DNA of 18,086 nt from Bifidobacteriaceae bacterium (GTDB lineage: Bacteria; Actinomycetota; Actinomycetes; Actinomycetales; WQXJ01), in assembly GCA_031278075.1 (NCBI GenBank), contig JAITLE010000197.1, positions 1-18,086 of the forward strand, given 5' to 3'. Within the stretch, counting starts at the first letter, position 1. Every line of letters starts with the position of its first letter. The position numbers and the translations under genes are program-made. Below, piece after piece: positions 1 through 7,596 of the stretch. Below the pieces are notes generated by a model. The model made no database searches. It had not been told where the DNA came from and was given only the letters and a program-made list of their open reading frames with translations.

Positions 1-491
1 CCACCGCCACGACGGCGTCGCCCCTTGGCTTGATCGGGTTGGCGGCCCGGATGGACGGGCTGGTCGCACTCTGGTTCTTCGGCCAGCGCCACGCGCCTGA
101 CGCGAGTGGCTGGCTCGACAACTCGGACCAGCCCGACATCCGGGCGGCCATCGACTGGCTGGATGAGTACTTCGCCGGCGGGAATCCCAGTTATACAGGG
201 AGGTTGATCCTGGAGGGGACCGCGTTCCGGCGCGCCGTCTGGTCCCGCCTGCTCCGAGTCGGCCACGGCGAGACCACCACCTACGGCGCGCTGCGCGACG
301 AGTTGGCCGGCGTGCTCGGACGGCCCATGTCGGCTCGCGCCGTGGGCGGCGCCGTCGGCCACAATCCGATCAGCTTGATAGTGCCGTGCCACCGGGTCGT
401 GGGCGCCGGCGGCGCCCTGACCGGTTACGGTGGCGGCCTGGACCGCAAACGCGCGCTCCTCAGAATGGAAGGCGGTCCAGCGGTCCGGTGA
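1..491 (+). CDS. ogt: Methylated-DNA--protein-cysteine methyltransferase (Ogt type), 5' end outside the window
   Basis: This suicide repair enzyme transfers the alkyl group from O6-alkylguanine (and O4-alkylthymine) to its own cysteine. The frame is open to the left edge, and the in-frame residues before the TTG at 30 (a TTASPLGLIGLA-like stretch) match the usual N-terminal beta strand of the family, so the true start lies upstream and the TTG is probably internal. The helix-turn-helix DNA-binding part carries TTTYGALRDELA, followed by ARAVGGAVGHNPISLIVPCHRVVG. The PCHRV active site has its nucleophilic Cys at codon 387-389. The C-terminal LTGYGGGLDRKRALLRME is the conserved end of the domain. 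About 162 residues are visible, close to the full length of an Ogt. It converges on the tetR gene with a 28-bp gap. The family assignment is certain; Ogt versus Ada C-terminal domain cannot be settled because the 5' end is missing. Confidence 0.93.
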   Translation, partial: TATTASPLGLIGLAARMDGLVALWFFGQRHAPDASGWLDNSDQPDIRAAIDWLDEYFAGGNPSYTGRLILEGTAFRRAVWSRLLRVGHGETTTYGALRDELAGVLGRPMSARAVGGAVGHNPISLIVPCHRVVGAGGALTGYGGGLDRKRALLRMEGGPAVR

Positions 492-519
492 CCGTGGCCC
501 GCGCGGGGGATGTGGCCGG

Positions 520-1086
520 TCAGGGGAGGATCGCGGCGACCGCGCGGCGGGGCAGGTCGGAGGAGTTCTCCGCGCGTTCCAGGGTGTGGAGCACCAGGAA
601 GCCGGCCAGCGCCTCGGTCATCTCTCGCAGTGGGCGGCCTGGGTCGATCTGGCCGTCCGCCACCGCTTTCTCGAGCCGGGCCTGGAACAGGTTGCCTGTC
701 CCCAGGGCGTCGTGGATGTGGCGGCCCACCTGCTCGTTCTCGACTGCCGCGGCCACGATCGAGCGAGCGAACGAGGCGTTCCCGGGCTCGGCGAGCAACG
801 CGAACACTGCGGCGAGCCAGGCCTCGAGATCCGCCCGGATGTCGCCCGTGTCCGGCGGGGTCCACACCGCGGGCGCGATCAACCCGTCGAGCAGGGCCTC
901 CGCCACCAGCGCCGATTTCGAGTCCCACCACCGGTAGATGGTCTGTTTGCCGACCCGCGCCTCAGCCGCGACGCCTTCGATGGTGACCTGGTCGTAACCC
1001 TGCGCGGCGAACTGCCGCGCCGTCGCCTGGAGTATGGCGAGCCGCGCCGCCTCAGATCGGAGAGGTCCCTCGCGGTGGCTGGTCAT
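520..1086 (-). CDS. TetR/AcrR-family transcriptional regulator, divergent from the RND exporter
   Basis: This 188-residue protein has an N-terminal TetR DNA-binding domain at about residues 13-62 (ILQATARQFAAQGYDQVTIEGVAAEA, then VGKQTIYRWWDSKSALVAEAL, which contains the recognition helix). A helical ligand-binding and dimerisation domain fills the rest, with the ALAGFLVLHTLERA region near the C-terminus. Length is normal for the family. The ATG at 1086 follows a TACAAT box (1093-1098) by only six bases, so the mRNA may be leaderless. The gene is divergent from the MMPL exporter gene, the usual arrangement for a local repressor of an efflux pump that also represses itself; that role is inferred from position. 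The ligand cannot be read from the sequence. Confidence 0.92.
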   Translation of the reverse strand: MTSHREGPLRSEAARLAILQATARQFAAQGYDQVTIEGVAAEARVGKQTIYRWWDSKSALVAEALLDGLIAPAVWTPPDTGDIRADLEAWLAAVFALLAEPGNASFARSIVAAAVENEQVGRHIHDALGTGNLFQARLEKAVADGQIDPGRPLREMTEALAGFLVLHTLERAENSSDLPRRAVAAILP

Positions 1087-1092
1087 CCACCC

Positions 1093-1098
1093 ATTGTA
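1093..1098 (-). promoter_or_regulatory. Putative -10 box of the tetR gene, leaderless geometry
   Basis: On the minus strand TACAAT ends six bases before the ATG at 1086, which would place transcription initiation at or next to the start codon. The hexamer matches the bacterial -10 consensus at five of six positions. No good -35 hexamer is seen upstream, and the candidate operator at 1113-1130 occupies that position. A GGTGG just before the ATG could instead act as a weak ribosome binding site. Confidence 0.5.
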
Positions 1099-1112
1099 GA
1101 CTTTTCAGCACT

Positions 1113-1130
1113 AGACGAACCGTTCCGTCT
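1113..1130. promoter_or_regulatory. Candidate TetR operator (imperfect palindrome)
   Basis: AGACGAACCGTTCCGTCT reads the same on both strands at 14 of 18 positions, with perfect five-base outer arms (AGACG/CGTCT). It lies in the divergent tetR-exporter intergenic region, just upstream of the tetR -10 box, where a bound dimer would block tetR transcription and could also affect the exporter promoter. TetR-family operators are typically 15-20 bp palindromes in exactly this position. The assignment is inferred from symmetry and place. Confidence 0.45.
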
Positions 1131-1211
1131 CGGTTATCCCACCGCCCAGCGGGCGGCCAGACCACCGAACGGATCGCGCCCGCCGGACATCTCAACCAGC
1201 AAGGAGCGATC

Positions 1212-3809
1212 ATGGCCGAACTTCTCTACCGCCTGGGCAAAACCGCGGCGCGGCGCGCCTGGGCCGTCGTCGCCGCTTGGATCGCCCTGCTCGCGGCCGC
1301 CGGCGGCGCCTATGCGCTAGGCCACGGCAACCTGGTCGCGAGCTTCGACATCCCCGGCCTGCCCTCCTCCGATGTGATCGACGACCTGGCAGCCGAACTG
1401 CCCGAATACGCCGGCGCGAGCGGCGCGATCGTGCTGCGGACGGAGAACGGAGAACCGTTCACGACAGCACAGCAGGGCCAGATCGCGGCCACCGTCGCGA
1501 GCGCCGCCGATCTTCCCGACGTGGCCCAGGTGACGGACCCGTTCGCCGCCGAAGCGGAGCGCGCAGCCGGCGCCCAGCAAATCGAACAGGGCACAGCCGA
1601 GCTCACGGCGGCCGCCCAGCAGCTCGACTTGGCCCTAAGCGCGCTGGACGTCTCAGCCGAGGAACTGGCCGCCGGCCAAGACCGCATCGACCAAGCCCGC
1701 GCGGAACTCCACGCGGGCCAAGAGCAACTCGACCTCGCAAGGGAGGCGGCCCGCCAGCAAGCCGCCGCCCAGGGCGGACAGGCCGCCGGCGAGGCCGCGG
1801 CCGCGGCGCCCGAGTTCCTGGAGCAGCAGGCCGCCATCGACGCGGGCCGCGCCGAACTCGACGTCCAACAACTCGTCATCGACGGCAACCGCTCCCAGAT
1901 CGAAGAAGGCCAAGCCACGATCGAAGCCGGCAAAGCCGAGATCGTGGCCGGCGAGGCTGAACTGGCGGCCGCCCAGGCGCTCTTCGAACTCGCCGCCCCG
2001 ATCCGGCTGGTCAGCGAGGACGGCGCCGCCGCGTTGGTGTCGATCCAGTTCACCCAGCCTCGCCTCGACCTCGCGAGCTCCTCTAAAGCCGCGGCGATCG
2101 ACCACTTCCAGGCGGCGGGCATTCAGGGCGTCGAGGTGGCCGCGTCCGTCGAGATGTCCCAGGACGTCCCCGACGTTCTGGGGCCAGGCGAAGCGGTCGG
2201 TCTTGGGCTCGCCGCCCTGGTCCTGGTCATCATGTTCCGCGCGCTCATCCCGACTGTGGTCCCGGTGGTCGGCGCCGTCGCCGGGATGGGCGTCGCCACG
2301 CTCGGCGCGCTCGCGTTCTCCTCTCAGGTCACCATGACATCCGTGACACCGATCCTCGGTGTGATGCTCGGGCTCGCTGTCGGCGTCGACTACTCGTTGT
2401 TCATCGTCAGCCGCCACCGCCGCCAGGTCCGCGCCGGGTTCGACGTCCTGGAGTCGGTCGGCCTCGCGAACGGCACGTCCGGCAACGCGGTGGTGTTCGC
2501 GGGCGCCACGGTCGTGGTCGCCCTCGGCGCGCTCAACGTCACCGGCGTGCCGTTCCTCGGCCTGATGGGCACCATCGGGGCAGCCGCGGTGGCGGCCGCG
2601 GTCGCCGCCGCCGTCACCTTGACCCCAGCGATCCTCGGCCTCGCCGCCCTGCGCGTCCTGCCCCGCGCCGAACGCGCCCACCCCGCCCCGCCGGCCGCCA
2701 AGCAGCGGCCCGAGCGCAGGGTGTGGGTCGGGATCGTGCAAGCCAGCGCGGCGCTCGCGGCTCTTGTCGTCCTGGCGCTCCCCGCCGCGAACATGCGCCT
2801 CGGGTTGCCGGACGGTTCCACCGAGCGGCAGGGGTCGCTCGCCGAACGCGCCCACACGATCACCGCGGAGGCCTTCGGCGCGGGCGCCAACGGCCAGCTC
2901 CTCGTCACGGCCGCCTTGCCGGCAGGGATGGACGACGCCGACCGGCTCGCCACGCAATCCGCCGTCGCCGCCCAGCTCGGCGCGCAAGCGGGCGTCGCCG
3001 GCGTGGCCCCCGTCGCGGTGGCGGAGTCGGGGACACTCGCCGCCTTCCAGGTGCTGCCGGCCACAGGGCCGAACGACGCCGCCACCACTGACCTGGTCAA
3101 GCGTTTGCGCGAACTCCCGGCGCCCGCCCCGGACGCCCAGCTCGGGGTGGCGGGGCAAGCGGCCATCAACATCGACATCTCGGAGCGGTTGCGGGACGCG
3201 CTGCCGCTGTACCTGGCGGTGGTCGTGGGGTTGACTCTCGCGATCCTGATCATTGTGTTCCGGTCGCTGTTGGTGCCGGTGATCGCCGCGGGCGGGTTCA
3301 TCCTGTCGCTGTTCGCGACGCTCGGGACCGTCACCGCCGTGTTCCAATGGGGCTGGGCGAAGGATCTGGTCGGGCTCGACTCGACGGGCCCGGTGTTGAA
3401 CTTCCTGCCGATCATCGTGGCCGGGCTGCTGTTCGGGCTCGCGATGGACTATCAGATCTTCCTGGCAGCCGGGATGCGTGAAGCCCACACCAGGGGCGCC
3501 GCCCCGCGCGAGGCGGTGGAGCGCGGACTGGCCGCCGGGCGGCCCGTCGTGGTGGCCGCCGGGCTGATCATGGTGGCGATCTTCGGGGGATTCGTGCTGT
3601 CCGAATCAGCGATCGTCAAGTCGCTCGGGTTCGCGCTGGCGGCCGGAGTGGTGGCCGACGCGTTCGTGGTGCGCCTGGTGTTGATGCCCGCGTTGACCAG
3701 TTTGACCGGCAAGGCGGCATGGTGGCTGCCGAGTTGGCTGGACCGGCTGGTCCCAGCCGCGGACGTGGAAGGCGCCAGGTTGGAGCGGCGCCACTCCGAC
3801 GCCGGATGA
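1212..3809 (+). CDS. MMPL/RND-family transporter with a long extracytoplasmic coiled-coil insertion
   Basis: This 865-residue membrane exporter is of the MmpL type, presumably driven by the proton gradient. The ATG has a clear AAGGAG site at 1201-1206. The protein is a two-fold repeat. Each half has one leading helix (about 15-37 and 508-528), an extracytoplasmic domain, and a helix bundle (about 325-480 and 662-830). Each bundle has the family GxxxDY-type signature: LAVGVDYSLFIV at about 388-399 and FGLAMDYQIFLA at about 741-752. The Asp-Tyr pairs are the presumed proton-relay residues. The first extracytoplasmic domain contains an Ala/Gln/Glu-rich run at about 118-258 with recurring AELxAxQxQLDxA units, a predicted long coiled coil not found in minimal family members. 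MmpL proteins move lipids, glycolipids or hydrophobic drugs; the substrate here is unknown. Regulation by the divergent TetR is likely. Confidence 0.92.
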   Translation: MAELLYRLGKTAARRAWAVVAAWIALLAAAGGAYALGHGNLVASFDIPGLPSSDVIDDLAAELPEYAGASGAIVLRTENGEPFTTAQQGQIAATVASAADLPDVAQVTDPFAAEAERAAGAQQIEQGTAELTAAAQQLDLALSALDVSAEELAAGQDRIDQARAELHAGQEQLDLAREAARQQAAAQGGQAAGEAAAAAPEFLEQQAAIDAGRAELDVQQLVIDGNRSQIEEGQATIEAGKAEIVAGEAELAAAQALFELAAPIRLVSEDGAAALVSIQFTQPRLDLASSSKAAAIDHFQAAGIQGVEVAASVEMSQDVPDVLGPGEAVGLGLAALVLVIMFRALIPTVVPVVGAVAGMGVATLGALAFSSQVTMTSVTPILGVMLGLAVGVDYSLFIVSRHRRQVRAGFDVLESVGLANGTSGNAVVFAGATVVVALGALNVTGVPFLGLMGTIGAAAVAAAVAAAVTLTPAILGLAALRVLPRAERAHPAPPAAKQRPERRVWVGIVQASAALAALVVLALPAANMRLGLPDGSTERQGSLAERAHTITAEAFGAGANGQLLVTAALPAGMDDADRLATQSAVAAQLGAQAGVAGVAPVAVAESGTLAAFQVLPATGPNDAATTDLVKRLRELPAPAPDAQLGVAGQAAINIDISERLRDALPLYLAVVVGLTLAILIIVFRSLLVPVIAAGGFILSLFATLGTVTAVFQWGWAKDLVGLDSTGPVLNFLPIIVAGLLFGLAMDYQIFLAAGMREAHTRGAAPREAVERGLAAGRPVVVAAGLIMVAIFGGFVLSESAIVKSLGFALAAGVVADAFVVRLVLMPALTSLTGKAAWWLPSWLDRLVPAADVEGARLERRHSDAG

Positions 3810-3825
3810 ACCGGCGCCAAACTGG

Positions 3826-4392
3826 TCAAACCGTCGCCTCTTCAAGCGCCTGAGCCGCCGAGATCACCCGGACCAGCGGGTCAAGCGGTCTCAACACCTC
3901 CAACGCCGCCGCATGCGACTCGTCGTCGATTCCGGCGCACGCCTCGCCCACCACCATGACCCGGACCCCGGCGTCGGCGGCGGCCAACGCGGTCGCGAGG
4001 ACGCACCCGTCCGTCGAGACCCCCGCCAAGACGATGGCGCCGCCCCCAGCCGGCCCGGCCAACTCCGGCCCCCACTTCGAGAACACGCCCTTCGCGCACG
4101 CCGCGTGCCTGGCGGCGGGCACGGCATCGCGCAACGGTTCGACGATCTCCCACATGGGGTGGTCGGGCTGCGTCAACGCGAACGGCCACGCCTCATAGAA
4201 GACGCGCCACGCGCCCGCGGGAACGGTTGGCGCGACAAAGCGGGTGAAGAGGACGCGCGGGGCGTAGGCGCGCGTCAGGCGGAGGATCGGCGCGACAGTC
4301 TGCGCGAAACGAGGGACGTGCCACGGCGAGGCGGGGTCGGCGAAGACGTTCTGCATGTCGATCACGACCAGCCAGGCGGGGGGCGGGCTCAC
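3826..4392 (-). CDS. Isochorismatase-family cysteine hydrolase
   Basis: This 188-residue alpha/beta hydrolase belongs to the isochorismatase/nicotinamidase/ureidoacrylate amidohydrolase superfamily. The catalytic triad is visible: Asp12 in LVVIDMQNVF, Lys101 in CAKGVFSKWG, and Cys130 in LAGVSTDGCVLAT, preceded by the usual cis-peptide segment. Length is normal. The GTG start at 4392 overlaps the permease stop codon in a GTGA junction, so translation is coupled. Because it is coupled to an NCS1 nucleobase-type permease, an amidohydrolase acting on the imported compound (N-carbamoyl, ureido or nicotinamide-like) is more likely than true isochorismate cleavage. This is inference; the substrate pocket cannot be read by eye. 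It converges on the MMPL gene with a 16-bp gap. Confidence 0.88.
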   Translation of the reverse strand: MSPPPAWLVVIDMQNVFADPASPWHVPRFAQTVAPILRLTRAYAPRVLFTRFVAPTVPAGAWRVFYEAWPFALTQPDHPMWEIVEPLRDAVPAARHAACAKGVFSKWGPELAGPAGGGAIVLAGVSTDGCVLATALAAADAGVRVMVVGEACAGIDDESHAAALEVLRPLDPLVRVISAAQALEEATV

Positions 4393-5879
4393 GCGGCGGC
4401 CCTCCCCAAATCCAGCGCCTCTTGTGCGCGCACCCGGCCCCGGGTCAGCGCCACAGTCCCAACAAAGCCGATGACCAGCGCGAACAGGACGCCGAGGTCT
4501 GCTTCACGCCACACCCCGGCGCGGCCTCCGACAGCGCCCATGAAGTAACCCAACCAGTCGAGGAAACCCGCGCCCTCGAATGAGTTGACGATGAAACCCC
4601 AGCCCACAACGGCGCCGAGAGCCATCACGGCGAGCGGCCCGGGCGCCACGGCGCCATAGCGGCCGCGCGGGTCGAACAGATCCGCTTCTGCGTAAGGGCG
4701 ACGGCGCAGCAACACGTCCGCGAGCATGATTCCCGCCCACGCGGCGATTGGCGTGCCCAAGGTGATCAGGAATTGCCGGAAGACGTCGAAGAACTGTGAC
4801 CCGCCGAACACGATGTACACCGTGCCGGCGATCATGATCGCGCCGTCGATCCCGGCGGCCACGGGCCGGCGGATCGGGATGCCCGCTGAGACCAGGGCGA
4901 GGCCAGACGAATAGATGTCCAGGACCGCGGCGCCCACCAGGCCCAGTATCGCCACCAGCCCAAACGGCGCCAGATACCAGGTCGGCAAGACGGTGGTCAA
5001 CGCGCCGATCGGGTCGGCGCTGATCCTGCCGCGCAACGTCGGGTCGGAGCCGGCCAGCAGCAGACCCCAGCCGAGCAGCGCCAACGGCGCCACCGCAGCC
5101 CCGAATGTGGTCCAGCCGATCACACCAGCGCTGGACGCGCCGCGCGGCAGATAGCGCGAATAGTCAGCCGCGACGTTGACCCAACCGAGGCCAAATCCCG
5201 TGAAAGCGAACACCGCGACCCCGATGAAGGCCTGCGCCGAACCGTTCGGAAGGGCCGCGACCGCCCCCAGATCGATCCGTCCGAGGGTCAGGCAGAGGTA
5301 CCCCACGGTCAACACCCCGGTGATCACCGAAATCACGGTCTGCATGCGCATTATCAGGTCGAACCCGATCACGCCGCCGCCCACGATCAAGGCCGCGACC
5401 ACCACCACGGCGACAACTTCCAGGCCGATGCCGTGCGGCGCGCCAAGCGCCCGGCACACTGTGGCCGTGGCCATCACCGCCAGCGACGCCATCACGGTTT
5501 CCCAACCCACGGTCACAATCCAGGACAACACCGCGGCGACTCGGTTGCCGACCACGCCGAGCGCGGAGCGCGCCAGCACCATTGTCGGCGCCCCGCCGCG
5601 CTTCCCCGCCAACGCCACCACACCGCACAAGAAGAACGAGAGCACCACTCCGATCGCCCCGGCCACGCACGCTTGACCGAAGGAGACACCCATATCGAGG
5701 ATCCATGCGCCATAGCTGATCCCGAGCACAGATATATTGGCCGCGAACCACGGCCAGAACAACGAACGGGGTTCACCTTTGCGGTCAGCCTCGCCGATCA
5801 CGTCCGCGCCCGCCATCTCGACCTGGAGCACTTTGCCGCGCCGCCCGTCGACGAGTTGCTCTGCGGGCTGGTCCGTCAT
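4389..5879 (-). CDS. NCS1-family purine/cytosine permease
   Basis: This 496-residue secondary transporter has about twelve membrane helices and is of the nucleobase:cation symporter-1 (cytosine/purine, allantoin, hydantoin) family. The signature is clear: a cytosolic N-terminus with IGEADRKGEPRSLFWPWFAANIS (about 28-50), then LGISYGAWILDMGVSFGQA, then the conserved AGKRGGAPTMVLARSALG (91-108) and GWETVMASLAVMA. The frame is open upstream to 6197, but the extra 106 residues are Gly/Arg-rich with no family similarity. The ATG at 5879 has an excellent AAAAGGAG site eight bases away (5888-5895), so that start was chosen. It is coupled through a 4-base overlap to the isochorismatase-family hydrolase. 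The exact substrate is not determined. Confidence 0.9.
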   Translation of the reverse strand: MTDQPAEQLVDGRRGKVLQVEMAGADVIGEADRKGEPRSLFWPWFAANISVLGISYGAWILDMGVSFGQACVAGAIGVVLSFFLCGVVALAGKRGGAPTMVLARSALGVVGNRVAAVLSWIVTVGWETVMASLAVMATATVCRALGAPHGIGLEVVAVVVVAALIVGGGVIGFDLIMRMQTVISVITGVLTVGYLCLTLGRIDLGAVAALPNGSAQAFIGVAVFAFTGFGLGWVNVAADYSRYLPRGASSAGVIGWTTFGAAVAPLALLGWGLLLAGSDPTLRGRISADPIGALTTVLPTWYLAPFGLVAILGLVGAAVLDIYSSGLALVSAGIPIRRPVAAGIDGAIMIAGTVYIVFGGSQFFDVFRQFLITLGTPIAAWAGIMLADVLLRRRPYAEADLFDPRGRYGAVAPGPLAVMALGAVVGWGFIVNSFEGAGFLDWLGYFMGAVGGRAGVWREADLGVLFALVIGFVGTVALTRGRVRAQEALDLGRAAA

Positions 5880-5887
5880 CGCGTTGG

Positions 5888-5895
5888 CTCCTTTT
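5888..5895 (-). promoter_or_regulatory. Ribosome binding site that fixes the permease start
   Basis: On the minus strand AAAAGGAG lies eight bases upstream of the ATG at 5879. It is the strongest Shine-Dalgarno in this frame and argues against the longer open frame that begins at 6197. Confidence 0.8.
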
Positions 5896-6074
5896 GGCCG
5901 CGCGGCGGCCGGCTGTGCTGCGTGGAGTCCACGCGCGATCCGGACCTTTCCGCCCGCCGCATCGCGCGCGTTCACGACGCCACCGTATCCCCCTTGGCCC
6001 GGCCCCGCCAGCCCACAATCGGCATCTCTTCCGCCGCACACGCGCCACCACCACCCCGCAGGGCCGCCGAACCC

Positions 6075-6102
6075 CACACTTCGCGTCCCTGGCGGGTGTG
6101 GT
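6075..6102. repeat. Degenerate relative of the 158-bp-array hairpin
   Basis: In the 293-bp divergent gap between the permease and the antiporter, CCACAC (6075-6080) is an exact inverted repeat of GTGTGG (6097-6102), with a 16-base loop that reads TTCGCGTCCCTGGCGG. The loop and 5' arm closely resemble the hairpins at 16151-16815, which run CTACACTTCTC, a short variable stretch, then CTGGCGG. The CACTTC and CCTGGCGGG words match in the same order and nearly the same spacing. No T-run follows, so it is not an ordinary terminator. The rest of the gap shows no confident promoter. Confidence 0.5.
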
Positions 6103-6172
6103 TTTGGGAGCTGGCGGGTAGGCTCGTTTCCGGTTTGCCCAGTATCCCGTGCACTGAAATGAGCCCATCCTC

Positions 6173-7531
6173 GTGACGCTCCCCGCGTGGTCCACACTCC
6201 CCTTCGTCGTGCTGCTCGCGTGCATCGCCGTCCTGCCGCTGATCAAACGGACCGCGCCGCTCTGGGAACACAACTCGTTCAAGCTGGCGTTGTCGCTCGC
6301 GCTGGGTGTGCCCGTGGGCCTGTGGATGTGGTTCGGGCGCGACCCGCACCTGGTGACACACTCCATGGCCGAATATGGCCAGTTCATCGCCCTGCTGGCC
6401 AGCCTGTTCGTTGTGACCGGCGGCATCTACCTCGCTGGAGACCTCCGCGCCACGCCCCGCAACAACACCGCGATGCTGGCCCTGGGCGCGCTCCTCGCAT
6501 CCTTCGTGGGCACCACAGGCGCCGCGATGCTGCTGGTCAGACCGATCCTCAACACCAACGCCGAGCGCCGCCACCGGGCGCACACCATGGTTTTCGCCAT
6601 CATCATCGTGGCGAACTGCGGCGGGTTGCTGACACCGCTCGGCGATCCCCCACTGTACGTCGGCCTGATGCGCGGCGTCCCGTTCCTGTGGACGTTCACC
6701 CTGTTCGGGCCGTGGCTCTTCACAAACGGCCTCTTGTTGTTCACGTATTACGCGTTAGACCGGTTGCGCTACTCGCAAGAACCCCCCGAGGCGATCGCCG
6801 CAGACGAGAGCGCCATCCAACCGCTGTCCATCAGGGGCGGATTCAACGCGGTGTGGCTCGCGGTGATCATCGCCTCGGTCGCTCTGCTCGGCGACTGGCC
6901 CTGGGTCAAGGTCGCGGTGCAGCTCGCAGCCGCCGCCGCGTCATATCTGTTGACCCCCAGGCGCATCCGCTTCGGGGACAACGAGTTCACGTGGCGGCCC
7001 ATCGCAGAGGTGGCATACCTGTTCGCCGGCATCTTCTTGACAATGATCCCCGCCCTGGAGATCCTCCGCGGCGAGGCCCACTCCCTCCCGCTCAACGAGT
7101 ACACCTTCTTCGGGTTCACGGGCGGACTGTCAGCGGTCCTCGACAACACCCCCACCTACCTCGCGTTCTTCGACATGGGGCAGGAGTTGACGCTCGCCGG
7201 CTCAGCCACAGTCGCCGGCGTGCCCGGCCTGTACCTCACCGCGATCGCATTGGGCGCCGTCACCTGCGGCGCCCTCACCTATATCGGCAACGGGCCGAAC
7301 TTCATGGTCAAGGCCGTCGCCGAGGAGAGAGGCGTCCCGATGCCGTCCTTCGGACGCTACGTGCTGTGGACCATGAACTATCTTCTGCCGGTGCTCATCG
7401 CCCTCGTCTGCCTCTTCGTCAGCCCGCTCGCCCCGGTCAGAGCCGTCGGCGTGGCCCTGACCGGGGCAGTGGCCGCCCGCCCGGTGTTCTGGCTGGTCAA
7501 GGCGCGCCGTCTGACCAGAGCAGGTGTCTGA
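6173..7531 (+). CDS. Ion-transporter-superfamily sodium:proton antiporter-like permease (NhaD/ArsB/citrate-transporter type)
   Basis: This 452-residue polytopic membrane protein has the inverted-repeat signature pairs of the ion transporter superfamily. The first half has FVGTTGAAMLLVRP (111-124) and NCGGLLTPLGDPPLYVGLMRG (148-168). The second half has LDNTPTYLAFFDMG and YIGNGPNFMVKAVAEERGV, the matching hairpin loops and Asn-rich helix breaks. Close relatives are usually annotated as putative Na+/H+ antiporters or citrate transporters; the ion cannot be told from sequence. The GTG start at 6173 is the first available start after an in-frame stop at 6155-6157, and it has no good ribosome binding site, so the exact start is uncertain. 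It is divergent from the permease and convergent with citrate synthase. Confidence 0.82.
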   Translation: MTLPAWSTLPFVVLLACIAVLPLIKRTAPLWEHNSFKLALSLALGVPVGLWMWFGRDPHLVTHSMAEYGQFIALLASLFVVTGGIYLAGDLRATPRNNTAMLALGALLASFVGTTGAAMLLVRPILNTNAERRHRAHTMVFAIIIVANCGGLLTPLGDPPLYVGLMRGVPFLWTFTLFGPWLFTNGLLLFTYYALDRLRYSQEPPEAIAADESAIQPLSIRGGFNAVWLAVIIASVALLGDWPWVKVAVQLAAAAASYLLTPRRIRFGDNEFTWRPIAEVAYLFAGIFLTMIPALEILRGEAHSLPLNEYTFFGFTGGLSAVLDNTPTYLAFFDMGQELTLAGSATVAGVPGLYLTAIALGAVTCGALTYIGNGPNFMVKAVAEERGVPMPSFGRYVLWTMNYLLPVLIALVCLFVSPLAPVRAVGVALTGAVAARPVFWLVKARRLTRAGV

Positions 7532-7567
7532 GCTCGCCGCGGACGCCACAGCCGAACGCGGCCGCGA

Positions 7568-7583
7568 CGCACGGCATCGTGCG
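7568..7583. terminator. Possible bidirectional hairpin terminator between convergent genes
   Basis: CGCACG (7568-7573) pairs perfectly with CGTGCG (7578-7583) across a GCAT tetraloop, in the 65-bp gap between the 3' ends of the antiporter and citrate synthase genes. There is no T-run on either side, so it would be an atypical terminator of the kind common in high-GC actinobacteria. Low confidence. Confidence 0.3.
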
Positions 7584-7596
7584 CCGAGCTAAGAGG

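Noticed and set aside
430..1320. A 296-codon plus-strand frame over tetR
   Set aside because: It is a shadow of the tetR gene, with no domain pattern and no plausible start signal.
1653..3488. A 611-codon minus-strand open frame opposite the MMPL gene
   Set aside because: It is a GC-skew shadow: its translation is rich in Arg, Gly, Asp and His with no hydrophobic or domain pattern, while the plus strand encodes a clear MMPL transporter.
5880..6197. The upstream extension of the permease frame to 6197
   Set aside because: The added residues have no NCS1 similarity, and a strong ribosome binding site supports the ATG at 5879. It would also overlap the start of the antiporter gene.
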